A DNA stretch of 64,000 nucleotides from DATARH01 sp963734125 (GTDB taxonomy: Bacteria > Pseudomonadota > Alphaproteobacteria > ATCC43930 > CGMCC-115725), in assembly GCA_963734125.1 (NCBI GenBank), contig CAVTGB010000034.1:1-64000 (forward strand), written 5' to 3'. A program made the position numbers and the translations under genes. Below are positions 1 through 8,601 of the stretch, in pieces. The notes beneath the pieces were generated by a model. It did no database searches and had not been told where the DNA came from. It saw only the letters and a list, made by a program, of their open reading frames with translations. Position 1 is the first letter of the stretch. Each line of letters begins with the position of its first letter.

Positions 1-414
1 AGGCTATTGTCTTGAAGTTATTGTTTCTTCAAAATTGCGGATAATTTTGAATGATGATGGCCATAATAAGGAAAATTAGAACATTTTATGGTTAAATTCT
101 TGTTCAAAATTAATACATTAATGTTCCATAATTTCATAATTTCATTTTGAACAAGAATATAACATAAAAAGTTAATTTTCCTCATCTTATCCTCAAAAAG
201 GTTAACTTATCTTTATCTTTCCCGGGAAAGTGACACCTCTAGCACAGGGACGTCTGTCTGTGTTCTGTGTTTCAATAATTTTTTTCAGTTTTTCGTGGTT
301 TTTCGCAAATAAATTTTTAAGACGAATTTTTAAATATATTTGTGCTGGAACCTAGTGACTTTGAGGCACTTTGAGGTGACGTTTATTGAAAACATGCAAA
401 ATTTTTCGAAAAAT
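1..414. other. AT-rich tract without genes, foreign or chimeric
   Basis: This stretch is strongly AT-rich, with long A and T runs, while everything after about position 415 is GC-rich. I see no credible coding frame in it. It carries a perfect 15-base inverted repeat (96-110 and 144-158) and a short direct repeat (ACTTTGAGG twice, near 357-374). Its right edge cuts into a conserved gene read from the opposite strand. It could be an inserted element, an extrachromosomal sequence joined by assembly, or a real low-GC island; the sequence alone does not decide. Confidence 0.7.
96..158. repeat. Perfect 15-bp inverted repeat in AT-rich tract
   Basis: The arm ATTCTTGTTCAAAAT (96-110) is the exact reverse complement of ATTTTGAACAAGAAT (144-158), with a 33-base AT-rich spacer. 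It could form a long-loop hairpin or be the footprint of a mobile-element end. No function can be assigned from sequence. Confidence 0.75.
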
Positions 415-528
415 ATCCGGCACGCCGCCATCCTTGAAAAAGCCGGGCTGTCGGGCCTGCGCGACGACCCGGCCATAGGCGAGTTCGGCAGCCCCTCGCA
501 CGGAAATGGTTCTGAACCGCGTGAACAT
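415..528 (-). pseudogene. Truncated ubiquinol-cytochrome c chaperone, N-terminal fragment
   Basis: Reading down from an ATG at 528, the protein contains the stretch LAYGRVVAQARQPGFFKDGG followed by VPD. This matches the N-terminal part of the CBP3-like ubiquinol-cytochrome c chaperone family (bc1 complex assembly). Family members continue with a DGRF-like segment and about 120 further residues. Here the homology stops exactly at the AT-rich junction (414/415), and the frame runs into a stop at 352. The gene is divergent from bamE, an arrangement common in alphaproteobacteria, which supports the identification. An upstream in-frame GTG (621) is possible but lies beyond the usual N-terminus. 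Confidence 0.65.
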
Positions 529-655
529 CCCAGACCGGCGCAGCCAATGTGGCGCGGTGCTGGGCGTTGACAGGAGCCCACCCGCGGCTAAAGTCAAACC
601 GAGACATGGTCCGAAGCCCACCCTGTTTCAACATAAGCGAAGGTAGTCAAACCGC

Positions 656-1156
656 GTGTACCCCAGCACCCTCCGAAAGATGCCACTCCTGGCTTTGGTA
701 GCCATCGCACTCGCGGCGGAAAGCCTGGTGGCGTGCGTTCCCACTGTCGACCAGCGCGGGAATCTACCGGATTCCGACCAGCTCGCGCTGATCCATCCCG
801 GCACCACCACCCGCCAGCAGGTGGCCAAGATCCTGGGGACGCCGTCGAGCACCGGGGTGTTTGACGACAAGAACTGGTATTACATCAGCCGCAAGACAGA
901 GCAGGTGGCGTTCCTCGATCCGGATGTCCTGGACCAGCAGGTTTATGTCGTCAAATTCGATGACAAGGGCGTGGTCCAAGGTGTCGACCACAAGGATCTG
1001 AAAGACGGGCGCGAGATCGAGCCGGCCCCGGGCGCGACCCCGGCGCCGGGGCGCGAATTGACCTTCCTCGAACAGGTGCTCGGCAACCTCGGCCGCTTCA
1101 CCGGCGGCGGGGACTCCAGCACCACCACCACCCCGCAGAAGAATATCCCCTACTAA
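656..1156 (+). CDS. bamE: Outer membrane assembly lipoprotein BamE (SmpA/OmlA family)
   Basis: Small outer-membrane lipoprotein of the BAM complex, which inserts beta-barrel proteins. The N-terminus has a basic start, a hydrophobic stretch (residues ~9-25) and a lipobox-like SLVAC with the acylated Cys at about 27. The SmpA/OmlA domain follows: a pre-helix DSDQLALIHPGTTTRQQVAK, the LGTPSSTGVFDDKNWYYIS core and the hydrophobic strand QVYVVKFDDKGVV. The tail after residue ~120 is Pro/Gly/Thr-rich and probably disordered. Start is GTG at 656; an ATG at 680 is an alternative, but the basic residues before it suit a signal peptide. Divergent from the chaperone fragment. Confidence 0.88.
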   Translation: MYPSTLRKMPLLALVAIALAAESLVACVPTVDQRGNLPDSDQLALIHPGTTTRQQVAKILGTPSSTGVFDDKNWYYISRKTEQVAFLDPDVLDQQVYVVKFDDKGVVQGVDHKDLKDGREIEPAPGATPAPGRELTFLEQVLGNLGRFTGGGDSSTTTTPQKNIPY

Positions 1157-1532
1157 GGCGCGACGCCGCAAGAACGAAGCTGGTGCGGGGCAGGGCGCGG
1201 GGTCCGTTCACCCGAGCGCGTAGAGATGTGCTCCGGCGCGGGCGCGGCGTGCCCGAGTTCCACCCGCTTCACCGCCGCGATCAGCTTCTCGTGGGTCGGC
1301 GCCGGGCGGCCGATTTCGCGGCCCTTCTCGAGGGAGATCGTCTATCCAGAGCGATCCGGTTCTGGCTATCGATAATCCTGTCGAGATAGGCAAACGCGTG
1401 CTGCTGCGACGACTGGTCGTGGATCGGTGTCAGCGCCGGCGTGACCGCGTCGATCCCGCGACTGGTGCTGAGAAAATCGCCGGCGGCATAAAAATTGTAG
1501 CCACTATCCAACCCCAGTCGGTGGTGGCTCAT
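1153..1532 (-). pseudogene. Frame-broken ORF of unknown family
   Basis: Three frames joined in order give a continuous-looking protein: residues from an ATG at 1532 (with YLDRIIDSQNR), then SLWIDDL around 1345, then EKGREIGRPAPTHEKLIAAV and KRVELG. The last segment resembles the tail of NAD(P)-dependent ketopantoate-reductase-like proteins, but this is weak. Two breaks lie near 1335-1355. The last frame runs to a stop overlapping the end of bamE, though only the part above about 1228 looks conserved. It may be the C-terminal end of a longer gene, because nothing recognisable lies between 1533 and the kinase start. Function unknown. Confidence 0.3.
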
Positions 1533-1605
1533 GGCGCCGCGCAGCCGAGGTGCTGGCGCATGATGAGCAAGATGTTCACATCTCGTTGATCTGCATCAAC
1601 GATGG

Positions 1606-3453
1606 GTGAGCCTGAAACCGCTACAGCCAACCCGCTCGCGACGAAGGCTGGGTCCAATGTGGCGGCGGGGAAGGCACAAACGCGCGGCGCCGGCGAGCCG
1701 GGGTCCGCTCATCGGTCGGTACGTCTTGCTGCTGCAAGTCGTCGCCTCCTTTTCCTGGCTGGTTCCGCTGCTGCTGTTGGTCGTCGCCGGATGGCAGATA
1801 TGGCAGCAGGAGCTGCATCTCTCCCACGCGCGGGCGCAGAGCGCGCTCGGGGTGCTCGCCGAGGAGGCGGGGAAGGTCTTCGAGGCGCAGGAGATGGCGC
1901 TGGATTGGATCGACGACCGGATCCGCGACCAAAGCTGGGACGAGATCGAGCGCTCGGCTGAGTTGCATGAATTCCTCGTCAACTTGGATAACAAATCCAA
2001 CTACATCGACTCGATATGGCTATTTGACGCGAACGGCGACGTGCGGGCAACGACCCGCGCCTACCCGCTCCAACGCCGCATCAATGTGGCGGATCGCGAT
2101 TATTTTCAGGCCGCCGAGCGCGAAGCATCCGGCATTCGCATCGGCATACCCGCCGCCGGTCGCATGACGGGCACCTTCGCCTTTCACGTGGCGCGCCGGC
2201 GCTCGCGGCCCGGTGGTGCATTCGACGGCGTCATCCTGCTGGCGCTCTCACCGAACTATTTCGAGAAGCATTTTCTCAGCATGGGCAATGAGGAAGCGCC
2301 GCGGGTGATGCTGATACGCTCCGACGGCGCCATTCTGGCCAGCAATCGCGGTCCGCCGCCGGGGAGCGTTCTGCCCCCTGACAATCCCTACCTCGAAAAG
2401 GCTCGTGAGAACCCTGAGCAGGCCGCCGTCTTCGAAGCCCGGCTCGGCGACATAGCGAGCATCGCCGGGATCAAGCAGCTGAACGGCTACCCGCTCTACG
2501 TCACCTACGCGGTCGACCTCAACGGCGTGCGCGCCGAGCTCTGGGACCACCTCGGGGTGTTCAGTCTGATCGCAATCTCATGTTCGTTGATCTTGTTTGT
2601 CGCCTCCTTCCATGCCGTTCGCATCGCCAAGAATGAGCAGCGTGCCCTGCGCGGATGGCAGGTCGAGGCCGAGCAACGCCAACGCATGGAGGCGCAGATG
2701 CGGCAGGCCTTCAAGATGGAGGCGCTCGGGCGGATGGCCGGCGGCATCGCGCACCATTTCAACAACCTGTTGCCGGCGATGTCGGGCCTTCTCGACCAGA
2801 CGCTGGGCGAGGTGCCGCCGAACAGTTCCACCGCGCGGCGCGTCGAGCGGATGATCGATGCAGTCGCGCAGGGTCGCCAGCTGGTCCGTCAAATCCTGAC
2901 CTTCAGCCGCCGCGAGATGCCGGACCGCGACCGACTGTCGATGACCGCGATCGTTGAACATGCTCTTGCGCTCGCCAGGGGGAGCCTCCCCCCAAACATC
3001 GCCGTCGAAACCGCCTGGCGATCGCGCGGCGCCATCCTCGGAGACAACGCGCAGCTCGAAGAGGCCGTCCTCAACCTTCTGTCGAATGCAGCACAAGCAA
3101 TCGGCTCGCGCGGCGGCGGCCGCATCGCCTTGGCGGTCGAGGATCTTTCGGTCGACGAGCAATTGGCGCGCCGGCTGGGCGTGCGGGCGGGCGACTATGT
3201 CCGCGTGACCTGCCGCGACAACGGGGTGGGTATGCCGGCAGATGTTGCGGAGCGTGCCTTCGATCCGTTTTTCACGACAAAACCCGTCGGCGAGGGCACC
3301 GGGCTGGGGTTGGCGATCACGCACGGCATCGTCGCGAGCCATGATGGCGGCATCCAACTGGAGAGCGCGCCCGGCGCCGGCACGACCATTTCGATGTACC
3401 TGCCAATGGCAGCGGCGGCGAGCGAGGTCGTCGCTCAGGCCGAAGCGGCCTAG
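1606..3453 (+). CDS. Membrane sensor histidine kinase (Cache-type sensor, NtrB-like core)
   Basis: Two-component sensor kinase of about 615 residues. TM1 is at ~35-60 and TM2 at ~320-340; between them lies a periplasmic region of ~250 residues resembling a Cache/PAS-like fold, with the DRDYFQAAER motif typical of dCache_1 sensors. The cytoplasmic part has the H-box GRMAGGIAHHFNNLL (phosphorylated His; most relatives have HDFNN), N-box LNLLSNAAQAI, G1 DNGVGM, F-box FDPFFTTK and G2 GEGTGLGLAITHG. The start is GTG at 1606. The response regulator gene begins 13 bases after the stop, so the two form an operon and almost certainly a cognate pair. The ligand cannot be deduced. Confidence 0.9.
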   Translation: MSLKPLQPTRSRRRLGPMWRRGRHKRAAPASRGPLIGRYVLLLQVVASFSWLVPLLLLVVAGWQIWQQELHLSHARAQSALGVLAEEAGKVFEAQEMALDWIDDRIRDQSWDEIERSAELHEFLVNLDNKSNYIDSIWLFDANGDVRATTRAYPLQRRINVADRDYFQAAEREASGIRIGIPAAGRMTGTFAFHVARRRSRPGGAFDGVILLALSPNYFEKHFLSMGNEEAPRVMLIRSDGAILASNRGPPPGSVLPPDNPYLEKARENPEQAAVFEARLGDIASIAGIKQLNGYPLYVTYAVDLNGVRAELWDHLGVFSLIAISCSLILFVASFHAVRIAKNEQRALRGWQVEAEQRQRMEAQMRQAFKMEALGRMAGGIAHHFNNLLPAMSGLLDQTLGEVPPNSSTARRVERMIDAVAQGRQLVRQILTFSRREMPDRDRLSMTAIVEHALALARGSLPPNIAVETAWRSRGAILGDNAQLEEAVLNLLSNAAQAIGSRGGGRIALAVEDLSVDEQLARRLGVRAGDYVRVTCRDNGVGMPADVAERAFDPFFTTKPVGEGTGLGLAITHGIVASHDGGIQLESAPGAGTTISMYLPMAAAASEVVAQAEAA

Positions 3454-3466
3454 CCGGAGCCGCAGC

Positions 3467-4099
3467 ATGCGCCTGATCCTTGCCGACGATCACAACCTCT
3501 TTCGCGAGGCGCTTTGCTACTACCTGCGGCAATGCGCCGAAGACATCGAGATCCTGGAGGCGGACGATCTCGACGGGGCCCTCGGGGCGGCGCGGCGCGG
3601 CAAGCCGGATCTCATCTTGCTCGACTTTGTCATGCCAGGGATGGATGGCGTCCAGGGGATCCGGCGCGCCAAGCGGGAATTTCCGAAGATTCCGGTGGTC
3701 ATCCTGTCAGGGAATATCTCCCAGAGCGACATCGAGGCGGTGCTGCAGAGTGGCGCAGCCAGCGTGATTTCGAAGGAATTGAGCGGGGATACGCTTCGCG
3801 CCGCGCTCGGACGCATTCTCGCCGGAGAACGGATCGTTGCGGCACCGAGTTGGGAACACCCCCCAAGACCGGTCAAAAGCGCTGATGAGGAAGCGGCCGT
3901 CCCATTTGGGCTCACGCCCCGCGAGCTCGCGGCGGTGCGGCTGCTGCTGCGCGGGATGACTGACAAGGCGATCGCGCACGAACTCGGTATCGCCGCCGTC
4001 ACCGTGCGGCTGCACCTCTATCATGCCTTCGAGAAGATGGGGGCTCGTAACCGGCTCGACGCGGTGCGGATTGCGCTACTGGCCGGCATCGCCAGCTGA
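3467..4099 (+). CDS. LuxR/NarL-family response regulator
   Basis: A 210-residue response regulator. The receiver domain (1-120) has the acidic pair in LADDHNLF, the phospho-acceptor Asp in LILLDFVMPGMDG, the conserved VVILSG strand and the Lys in VISKEL. The C-terminal LuxR-type helix-turn-helix (~145-205) begins LTPRELAAVRLLLRGMTDKA and ends with the recognition region AAVTVRLHLYHAFEK. The ATG at 3467 was chosen because it starts the receiver fold directly and follows the kinase closely. Its targets are unknown; the adjacent outer-membrane protein gene is a reasonable candidate. Confidence 0.92.
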   Translation: MRLILADDHNLFREALCYYLRQCAEDIEILEADDLDGALGAARRGKPDLILLDFVMPGMDGVQGIRRAKREFPKIPVVILSGNISQSDIEAVLQSGAASVISKELSGDTLRAALGRILAGERIVAAPSWEHPPRPVKSADEEAAVPFGLTPRELAAVRLLLRGMTDKAIAHELGIAAVTVRLHLYHAFEKMGARNRLDAVRIALLAGIAS

Positions 4100-4115
4100 T
4101 TCCCGGCAACCTCGG

Positions 4116-4937
4116 ATGTTCGCGCTGCCCCGGGCTGAAGTCCGACACAGCCGGGTGGGTCGGCTGTCGGCGGCGATTGTCGCGATCACCTTTTGCATGA
4201 CCGGACCGTCATCTCGCAGCGCCGGCGCCGATGAACTATCGTTGTCGGCGGGGAGCGACTTCAGTAGTGGCAGCTATGGACTGGCGCAATCGACCAAGGT
4301 CCTGTCCAATACGCTATTGATCAAGTACGAGGCCGATCGCTGGAGTGTCGGCGTAACCCTTCCGTATCTTCGGACCGACGGACCGGGCAATGTCATCCCC
4401 GGCATCGGCGGCGTGGGCAACCTCGCCGCATCTGAGCCGGTTGTCCGCACCGGCGTTGGCGATGTGATCGCCGCGGCGAGCTATGATCCGGTATCCCTGC
4501 CGAAGAGCGGCACCTATATCACCGCCACCGGAAAGGTACGGTTCGGCACCGCGCCGGTCTCGCGTGGGCTTGGCACCGGCCAAAACAGCTATTACCTGCA
4601 GCTCGAAGCCATCCAACGGATCGTCGGCGATCTTGACGCGATTGCGAGCTTCGGCCGCCGCTTCGGAGGAGGGTCGCCGGATATCCCGCTGCGCAATGTT
4701 TGGTACGGCTCGATTGGAGCTAACTATAAGTTTTCCAAAGAATTCTCTGGTGGCGTGTCGTTCGACCGGCGTCAGCCTTTGTCGGGTACGAGCGGACCCG
4801 AGCGCGAAGTCACGCTTTACATGAAATACAGAATAACGCCGGATTGGAGCGTCAGGCCCTATATCGTCACGGGTTTTGCCACCGGCAGCCCGAGCATCGG
4901 CGGCGGATTGGTGCTCAAGCGGGCATTCTCACTTTAA
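4116..4937 (+). CDS. Outer-membrane beta-barrel protein, transporter-like
   Basis: About 273 residues. The N-terminus has Arg residues and a hydrophobic segment (LSAAIVAITFCM), then an Ala-Gly-Ala cleavage-like site, consistent with a signal peptide. The mature part alternates hydrophobic and polar residues in short strands (for example WSVGVTLPYLRT and SYYLQLEAIQRI) and ends with a strand finishing in Phe-Ser-Leu, compatible with a beta-barrel. It resembles the broad MetA/phenol-degradation outer-membrane group, but I cannot name a substrate. It starts 16 bases after the response regulator and is probably co-transcribed with the two-component pair. Confidence 0.6.
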   Translation: MFALPRAEVRHSRVGRLSAAIVAITFCMTGPSSRSAGADELSLSAGSDFSSGSYGLAQSTKVLSNTLLIKYEADRWSVGVTLPYLRTDGPGNVIPGIGGVGNLAASEPVVRTGVGDVIAAASYDPVSLPKSGTYITATGKVRFGTAPVSRGLGTGQNSYYLQLEAIQRIVGDLDAIASFGRRFGGGSPDIPLRNVWYGSIGANYKFSKEFSGGVSFDRRQPLSGTSGPEREVTLYMKYRITPDWSVRPYIVTGFATGSPSIGGGLVLKRAFSL

Positions 4938-4957
4938 CGAGGGCCGACCAAGCGAGC

Positions 4958-4983
4958 CCGGCAGCTCGCGGAGGAGCTGCCGG
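4958..4983. terminator. Perfect 10-bp stem-loop between convergent genes
   Basis: CCGGCAGCTC and GAGCTGCCGG form a perfect 10-bp stem with a 6-base loop. It lies 20 bases past the beta-barrel gene stop and 50 bases past the end of the gene on the other strand. There is no T-run on either side, so it is a candidate bidirectional terminator rather than a textbook one. Confidence 0.5.
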
Positions 4984-5032
4984 ACTGCCGCATTCGTGGC
5001 TGGCGAGGCGGTCGCCCTGGAGAGGTTCGAGA

Positions 5033-5341
5033 CTAGCGGTGGAACCGCTCGGGCCGATCTGGTCGTTCCGGCCGGGCGACTCGCGCCACACTGTCGGCGC
5101 TGTGGTGCTCGGGCTTGTCGGGCTTGTCGACCGAGTCGGCCTTCTCCGTGGGGTCCGGCTTCTCCGATCGCTCAACCTCCGCCACTCGTACCAGGCTCAC
5201 GGTGCCATTGCTGTGAGTCGAGGACACCGCAAAATTGACGGCCGAACGGGATGGCACTTGAGTGGCAGAGACCGCGAGGCCCGCGCTCGTCGAAAGCAGA
5301 GCCGCCGCAAACGGTATTGCGAGCATACGTGCGTAAGACAT
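5033..5341 (-). CDS. Small secreted protein of unknown function, charged repeats
   Basis: About 102 residues. It begins MSYARMLAIPFAAALLSTSA, a clear signal peptide ending near an Ala-x-Ala (AVSATQ). The mature part has no recognisable domain. Its second half is low-complexity, rich in Glu, Asp, Lys, Pro and Arg, with DKPDKPE and RPERPDRPERF short repeats. An earlier in-frame start (5362) adds seven residues. Not recognised; probably periplasmic or secreted. Confidence 0.5.
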   Translation of the reverse strand: MSYARMLAIPFAAALLSTSAGLAVSATQVPSRSAVNFAVSSTHSNGTVSLVRVAEVERSEKPDPTEKADSVDKPDKPEHHSADSVARVARPERPDRPERFHR

Positions 5342-5438
5342 CTGGTACTCCCTCGCTACCACCGGCCTCGATCGAGACTATCTCGACCAAAGTGGCAAGT
5401 GGTTGTCGCGGAGAACTTATGAAGCCCGAATGCTCGAC

Positions 5439-5480
5439 GATAGCTATCAAGAGCAATAGCTACGACTCTTGATAGCTATC
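5439..5480. repeat. 15-bp inverted repeat built from GATAGCTATC palindromes
   Basis: GATAGCTATCAAGAG (5439-5453) and its exact reverse complement CTCTTGATAGCTATC (5466-5480) flank 12 bases that contain a third ATAGCT core. GATAGCTATC is itself a palindrome, so the element holds three similar cores. It lies in the otherwise empty 5342-5693 stretch between the small secreted gene and tRNA-Ser. It looks more like an operator or element end than a terminator. Confidence 0.7.
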
Positions 5481-5693
5481 AGTTTGTTGTATGTGCCGAG
5501 TGGGTTCGATCTGCGGCAATACAAACCCGTCGAGCAGGGCCTCCGGCTGGAAGCGCGAAACGCCCCAGCGGTCAATGCGACCCTCGGGCCGGTCCCCGAT
5601 TGGCGATCCAGACCCCCCGCTGGTACTCGTGGCGGAAGTGACGGCGGACCGCTCGCCGCAACAACGGCGAGCCGGCCGTTGTCACGCCGAAGC

Positions 5694-5785
<92 letters not shown>

Positions 5786-5939
5786 GACTGAGCGGGGGCA
5801 AGGACTTAGCACGGGCTCACGGCGAACATCAAGCGAACGAAAATAGAGAGCTGGCACGCGATTGGCACCGAAGGGCTGTCAGACCGGCCTTTGCCTGCAA
5901 TGCCGCGCAGACGGACGTCATGGTAAACCGCGGGGGCAG

Positions 5940-6188
5940 TCAGGGGTGGCGCAGGCGCACCCCTCTCCCGCCACCCGAACTTGTTGCGCCTTCGTTGATG
6001 AACTCCACCCCGGCGGCCTCGAGCGCGGCCATTACTTTGGTCAGGCTCTCGATGACTCCGCGAACCGTCCCGTTGCTGGCTTCCATGCGCTGGATGGTCG
6101 GCAGCGACACGCCAGACGCTGCCGCCAGGGCTTTCTGGTCCATGCCCACGAGTACGCGAGCCGCCTTCATTTGCGCCGCAGTGAGCAA
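5940..6188 (-). CDS. Small XRE-family helix-turn-helix regulator
   Basis: An 82-residue DNA-binding protein. A Cro/C1-type HTH occupies about residues 3-60, with KALAAASGVSLPTIQRMEAS as the helix-turn-helix. The C-terminus (AALEAAGVEFINEGAT) is the tail common to short XRE regulators. It lies between tRNA-Ser and the Ehr operon, on the same strand as the operon but after its end. No partner toxin is adjacent. The three palindromic cores 460 bases further on are possible binding sites, but this is only positional inference. Confidence 0.85.
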   Translation of the reverse strand: MLTAAQMKAARVLVGMDQKALAAASGVSLPTIQRMEASNGTVRGVIESLTKVMAALEAAGVEFINEGATSSGGGRGVRLRHP

Positions 6189-6337
6189 GATCCCTCTCCA
6201 ACAGACGGTGGCGACACTCTCAGAGCCACTCGCTCATGATGACTTGAGACATCATACCTGATTTGCCGGTTCATGTGCCCAGCATCAAAATTGCCGTCTT
6301 GCGCCTGTCCGGGCATCGTCATGACGAACCGCGCTTC

Positions 6338-7095
6338 TCAAAGCCGGCCCAGCAGCCGCAGCAACCCGTCCAGGATCGTGTACGGATGGGGCGGACAGCC
6401 CGGGACGTACAGATCGACGGCGAGAAGATCCTCGATCCCGTCGCACACCTCCGGGTGACCCCGGAAGAGGCCGCCGGATATCGCGCAGGCGCCGGCGGCG
6501 ATGACGAGCTTGGGCTCGGCGACGGCTTCGTAGGTTCGCAGCGTCGCCTCCTTCATGTTTGCGGTGAGCGGACCGGTGACGAGGATGCCGTCGGCATGCC
6601 GCGGCGAGGCGACGAATTCGATCCCGAAGCGGCTCGAATCGAAGACGACGTTGCCGAGCGCGTTGACCTCGACTTCGCAGCCGTTGCAGCCCCCGGCGCT
6701 GATCTGGCGCAGCCGCAGCGACCGCCCGAGCAGCCGCCGCAATTCGCGGCCCAGCGCATCGACGTGCAGCCGCGCGATCGCCGGTCACGACCAGCCCGGC
6801 GCGCTCCGAGGCGGCAAGCCGCCAGTCTTGCGTGAAGGTGATCGCATCCCCGGGGCAGGCGGCGGCGCACTCGCCGCAGAAGATGCAGCGCCCGAGATCG
6901 AGTTCGGGGCCGGCAGCGGACACCTGCAACGCATCGGTCGGACAGATGTCGACGCACCGGGCGCAGCCGTCGAGCGCATTTCTCGGGGTCGAGCACCGGC
7001 CGGCCGCGGAACAGCGCCGGCAGCGACGGGTCCTGCGCCGGATAATTCGCCGTGCGGTAGCCTTGCCGAGCGCGGGCAAGCAGCGCCTTGAACAT
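6338..7095 (-). pseudogene. Ehr/hydrogenase-4-like ferredoxin-NuoB fusion subunit, frameshifted
   Basis: Last gene of the operon. Three frames in order give one protein: MFKALLARARQGYRTANYP, then two [4Fe-4S] ferredoxin motifs (CARCVDICPTDALQ and CIFCGECAAACPG), then a NuoB/HyfI-like domain with GGCNGCE, AAGACA and VPGCPPHPY. These supply the cysteines of the cluster nearest the quinone or hydrogenase site. HyfH and HyfI are separate proteins in E. coli; here no stop or start separates them, so they appear fused (~250 residues). Breaks lie near 6985 and 6780, both matching one extra base. It starts 19 bases after the large-subunit gene. Confidence 0.8.
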
Positions 7096-7114
7096 GATGC
7101 TCGTTCTGCCGTCT

Positions 7115-8601
7115 CTACAGATCGTGCCCGCAATAGGACAGGTTGAAGCTCTTGTTGCACAGCGGGAAATCGGAGATCGCCTGGCCGCGCATCGCCATCG
7201 CCAGCCCGAACCAGTTGCGGAACGACGGATCGAGGATCTTGTACTGCGAGAACCGCCCCGCCGCGTCGGTCATGCCCGAGATGCACGATTTCGCCGCGCC
7301 AGCCTTCGACCAGCGACAGCGCGAGGCGGTTCGGGGCCAGCGCGCCGACCGGCGGTCATCGGCTCGCCCGCTCCCGGCTCGTCGAGCAGCTGGGCGAGGA
7401 AGGCGAGCGAGTTTTCGATCTCCTGCCAGCGCTGGAACGCGCGGGCGAAGACATCGCCGCTCTCGCCGACCGCGATCGGCCGGGTGGCGATCGGCGATAG
7501 GCCGGCGCCGGGAAAATCGCGGCGGCAATCGCGGTCGATCCCGCTCGCGCGCGCCGGCGGGCCGACGATGCCGAGATCGGCGGCCGCCTGCCGGCTCAGG
7601 ATGCCGGTATTTTCGAACCGCGCCCTGACCGACGAGGATTTCCACAGCAGTTCGACCGCATTGCGCATGTCGCGCTCGGCGTCGCGCGAGACGCTGCTTC
7701 ACCTCGCGGAGAACCTCGGCCCCCGGCTCGCGGGCGACGCCACCGGGCCGGATCCAGCCGCGGCCGAGCCGGCTGCCGCACAATAGGGCGGTCAGGTTCA
7801 AGCACGTCGCCGCGCAGCCGGCCGCAATAGGCGGCAGCCGGGAGAAAGCCGACGTCGCCCGCCAGCGCGCCGAGATCGCCGATATGGTTGGCGATGCGTT
7901 CGAGCTCCAGCGCGACGCTGCGCAGCGCCAGCGCCCGCGGCGAGCAGGCGGTGCCGGACAGCGCCTCGACCAGCTGGCAATAGGCGGTCGCATGGCCGGC
8001 GCTGGTATCGCCGGCGATCGTCTCGGCGAGGTGGACGCTGCGCTTGTCGGGCCCGCCGCGCAGCGCCGCTTCGACGCCGCGGTGCTGGTATCCGAGCGAG
8101 ATTTCGAGATGGAGGACGCGCTCGCCGTGACAATTGAAGCGAAAATGCCCGGGCTCGATGATCCCGGCATGCACCGGGCCAACCGCGACTTCGTGGATTT
8201 CGGCCCCGGAAACCTGAAAGAAATCGACCTCCTCGATGGCCGGGCCGCCATGCGGAAAGCGCACCGGCTTGAGCCAGGGGTGACCCTCCGGGATGGACCC
8301 CCCATTGCTCGTGGATTTCGCGCTCGAAGTAATGCGCGGCGGGGCAATCGGGGGTCAGCGCCGGATAGCTGCCGGCGACATCGGTTGCGACGAGGCCGAT
8401 CTCACCGCTGCAAATCGTCGGCGAGCGCCGCCAGCAGCCGCGTGCCCCCGGCGTCCTGCGACAGCCCGGCGAGGAGCAGGAGCCGCCAGCCATCGCCGAT
8501 CGCCGACAGGACCGTCGCGGCGAAACGCGGTCGCCGTCGGCGACGGGGATCGCCGCGGTCGCCACCGGCACCGCATTGCCGGTCTTGACAAAGTCCGTCA
8601 C
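7115..8601 (-). pseudogene. hyfG: Ehr/hydrogenase-4-like large subunit (HyfG/NuoCD type), frameshifted
   Basis: Reassembled, it has an N-terminal NuoC-like domain (ending near AHYFEREIHEQWGVHP) and a NuoD/large-subunit domain beginning near EISLGYQHRGVE. It ends with DFPLCNKSFNLSY and a few more residues. Group 4 [NiFe] hydrogenases carry a CGIC motif where this protein reads TIAGDTSAGHATAYC, and a CxxC near the C-terminus; neither is present. A Ni-Fe site is therefore unlikely, which matches Ehr complexes. About eight extra bases break the frame (near 8530, 8420, 8270, 7790, 7690, 7340 and 7275). The GTG start at 8601 overlaps the upstream stop (GTGA), indicating coupling. Confidence 0.8.

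Noticed and set aside
5439..5480. Inverted repeat read as a rho-independent terminator
   Set aside because: No T-run follows on either strand and it is not at a gene end; the internal palindromes fit an operator better.
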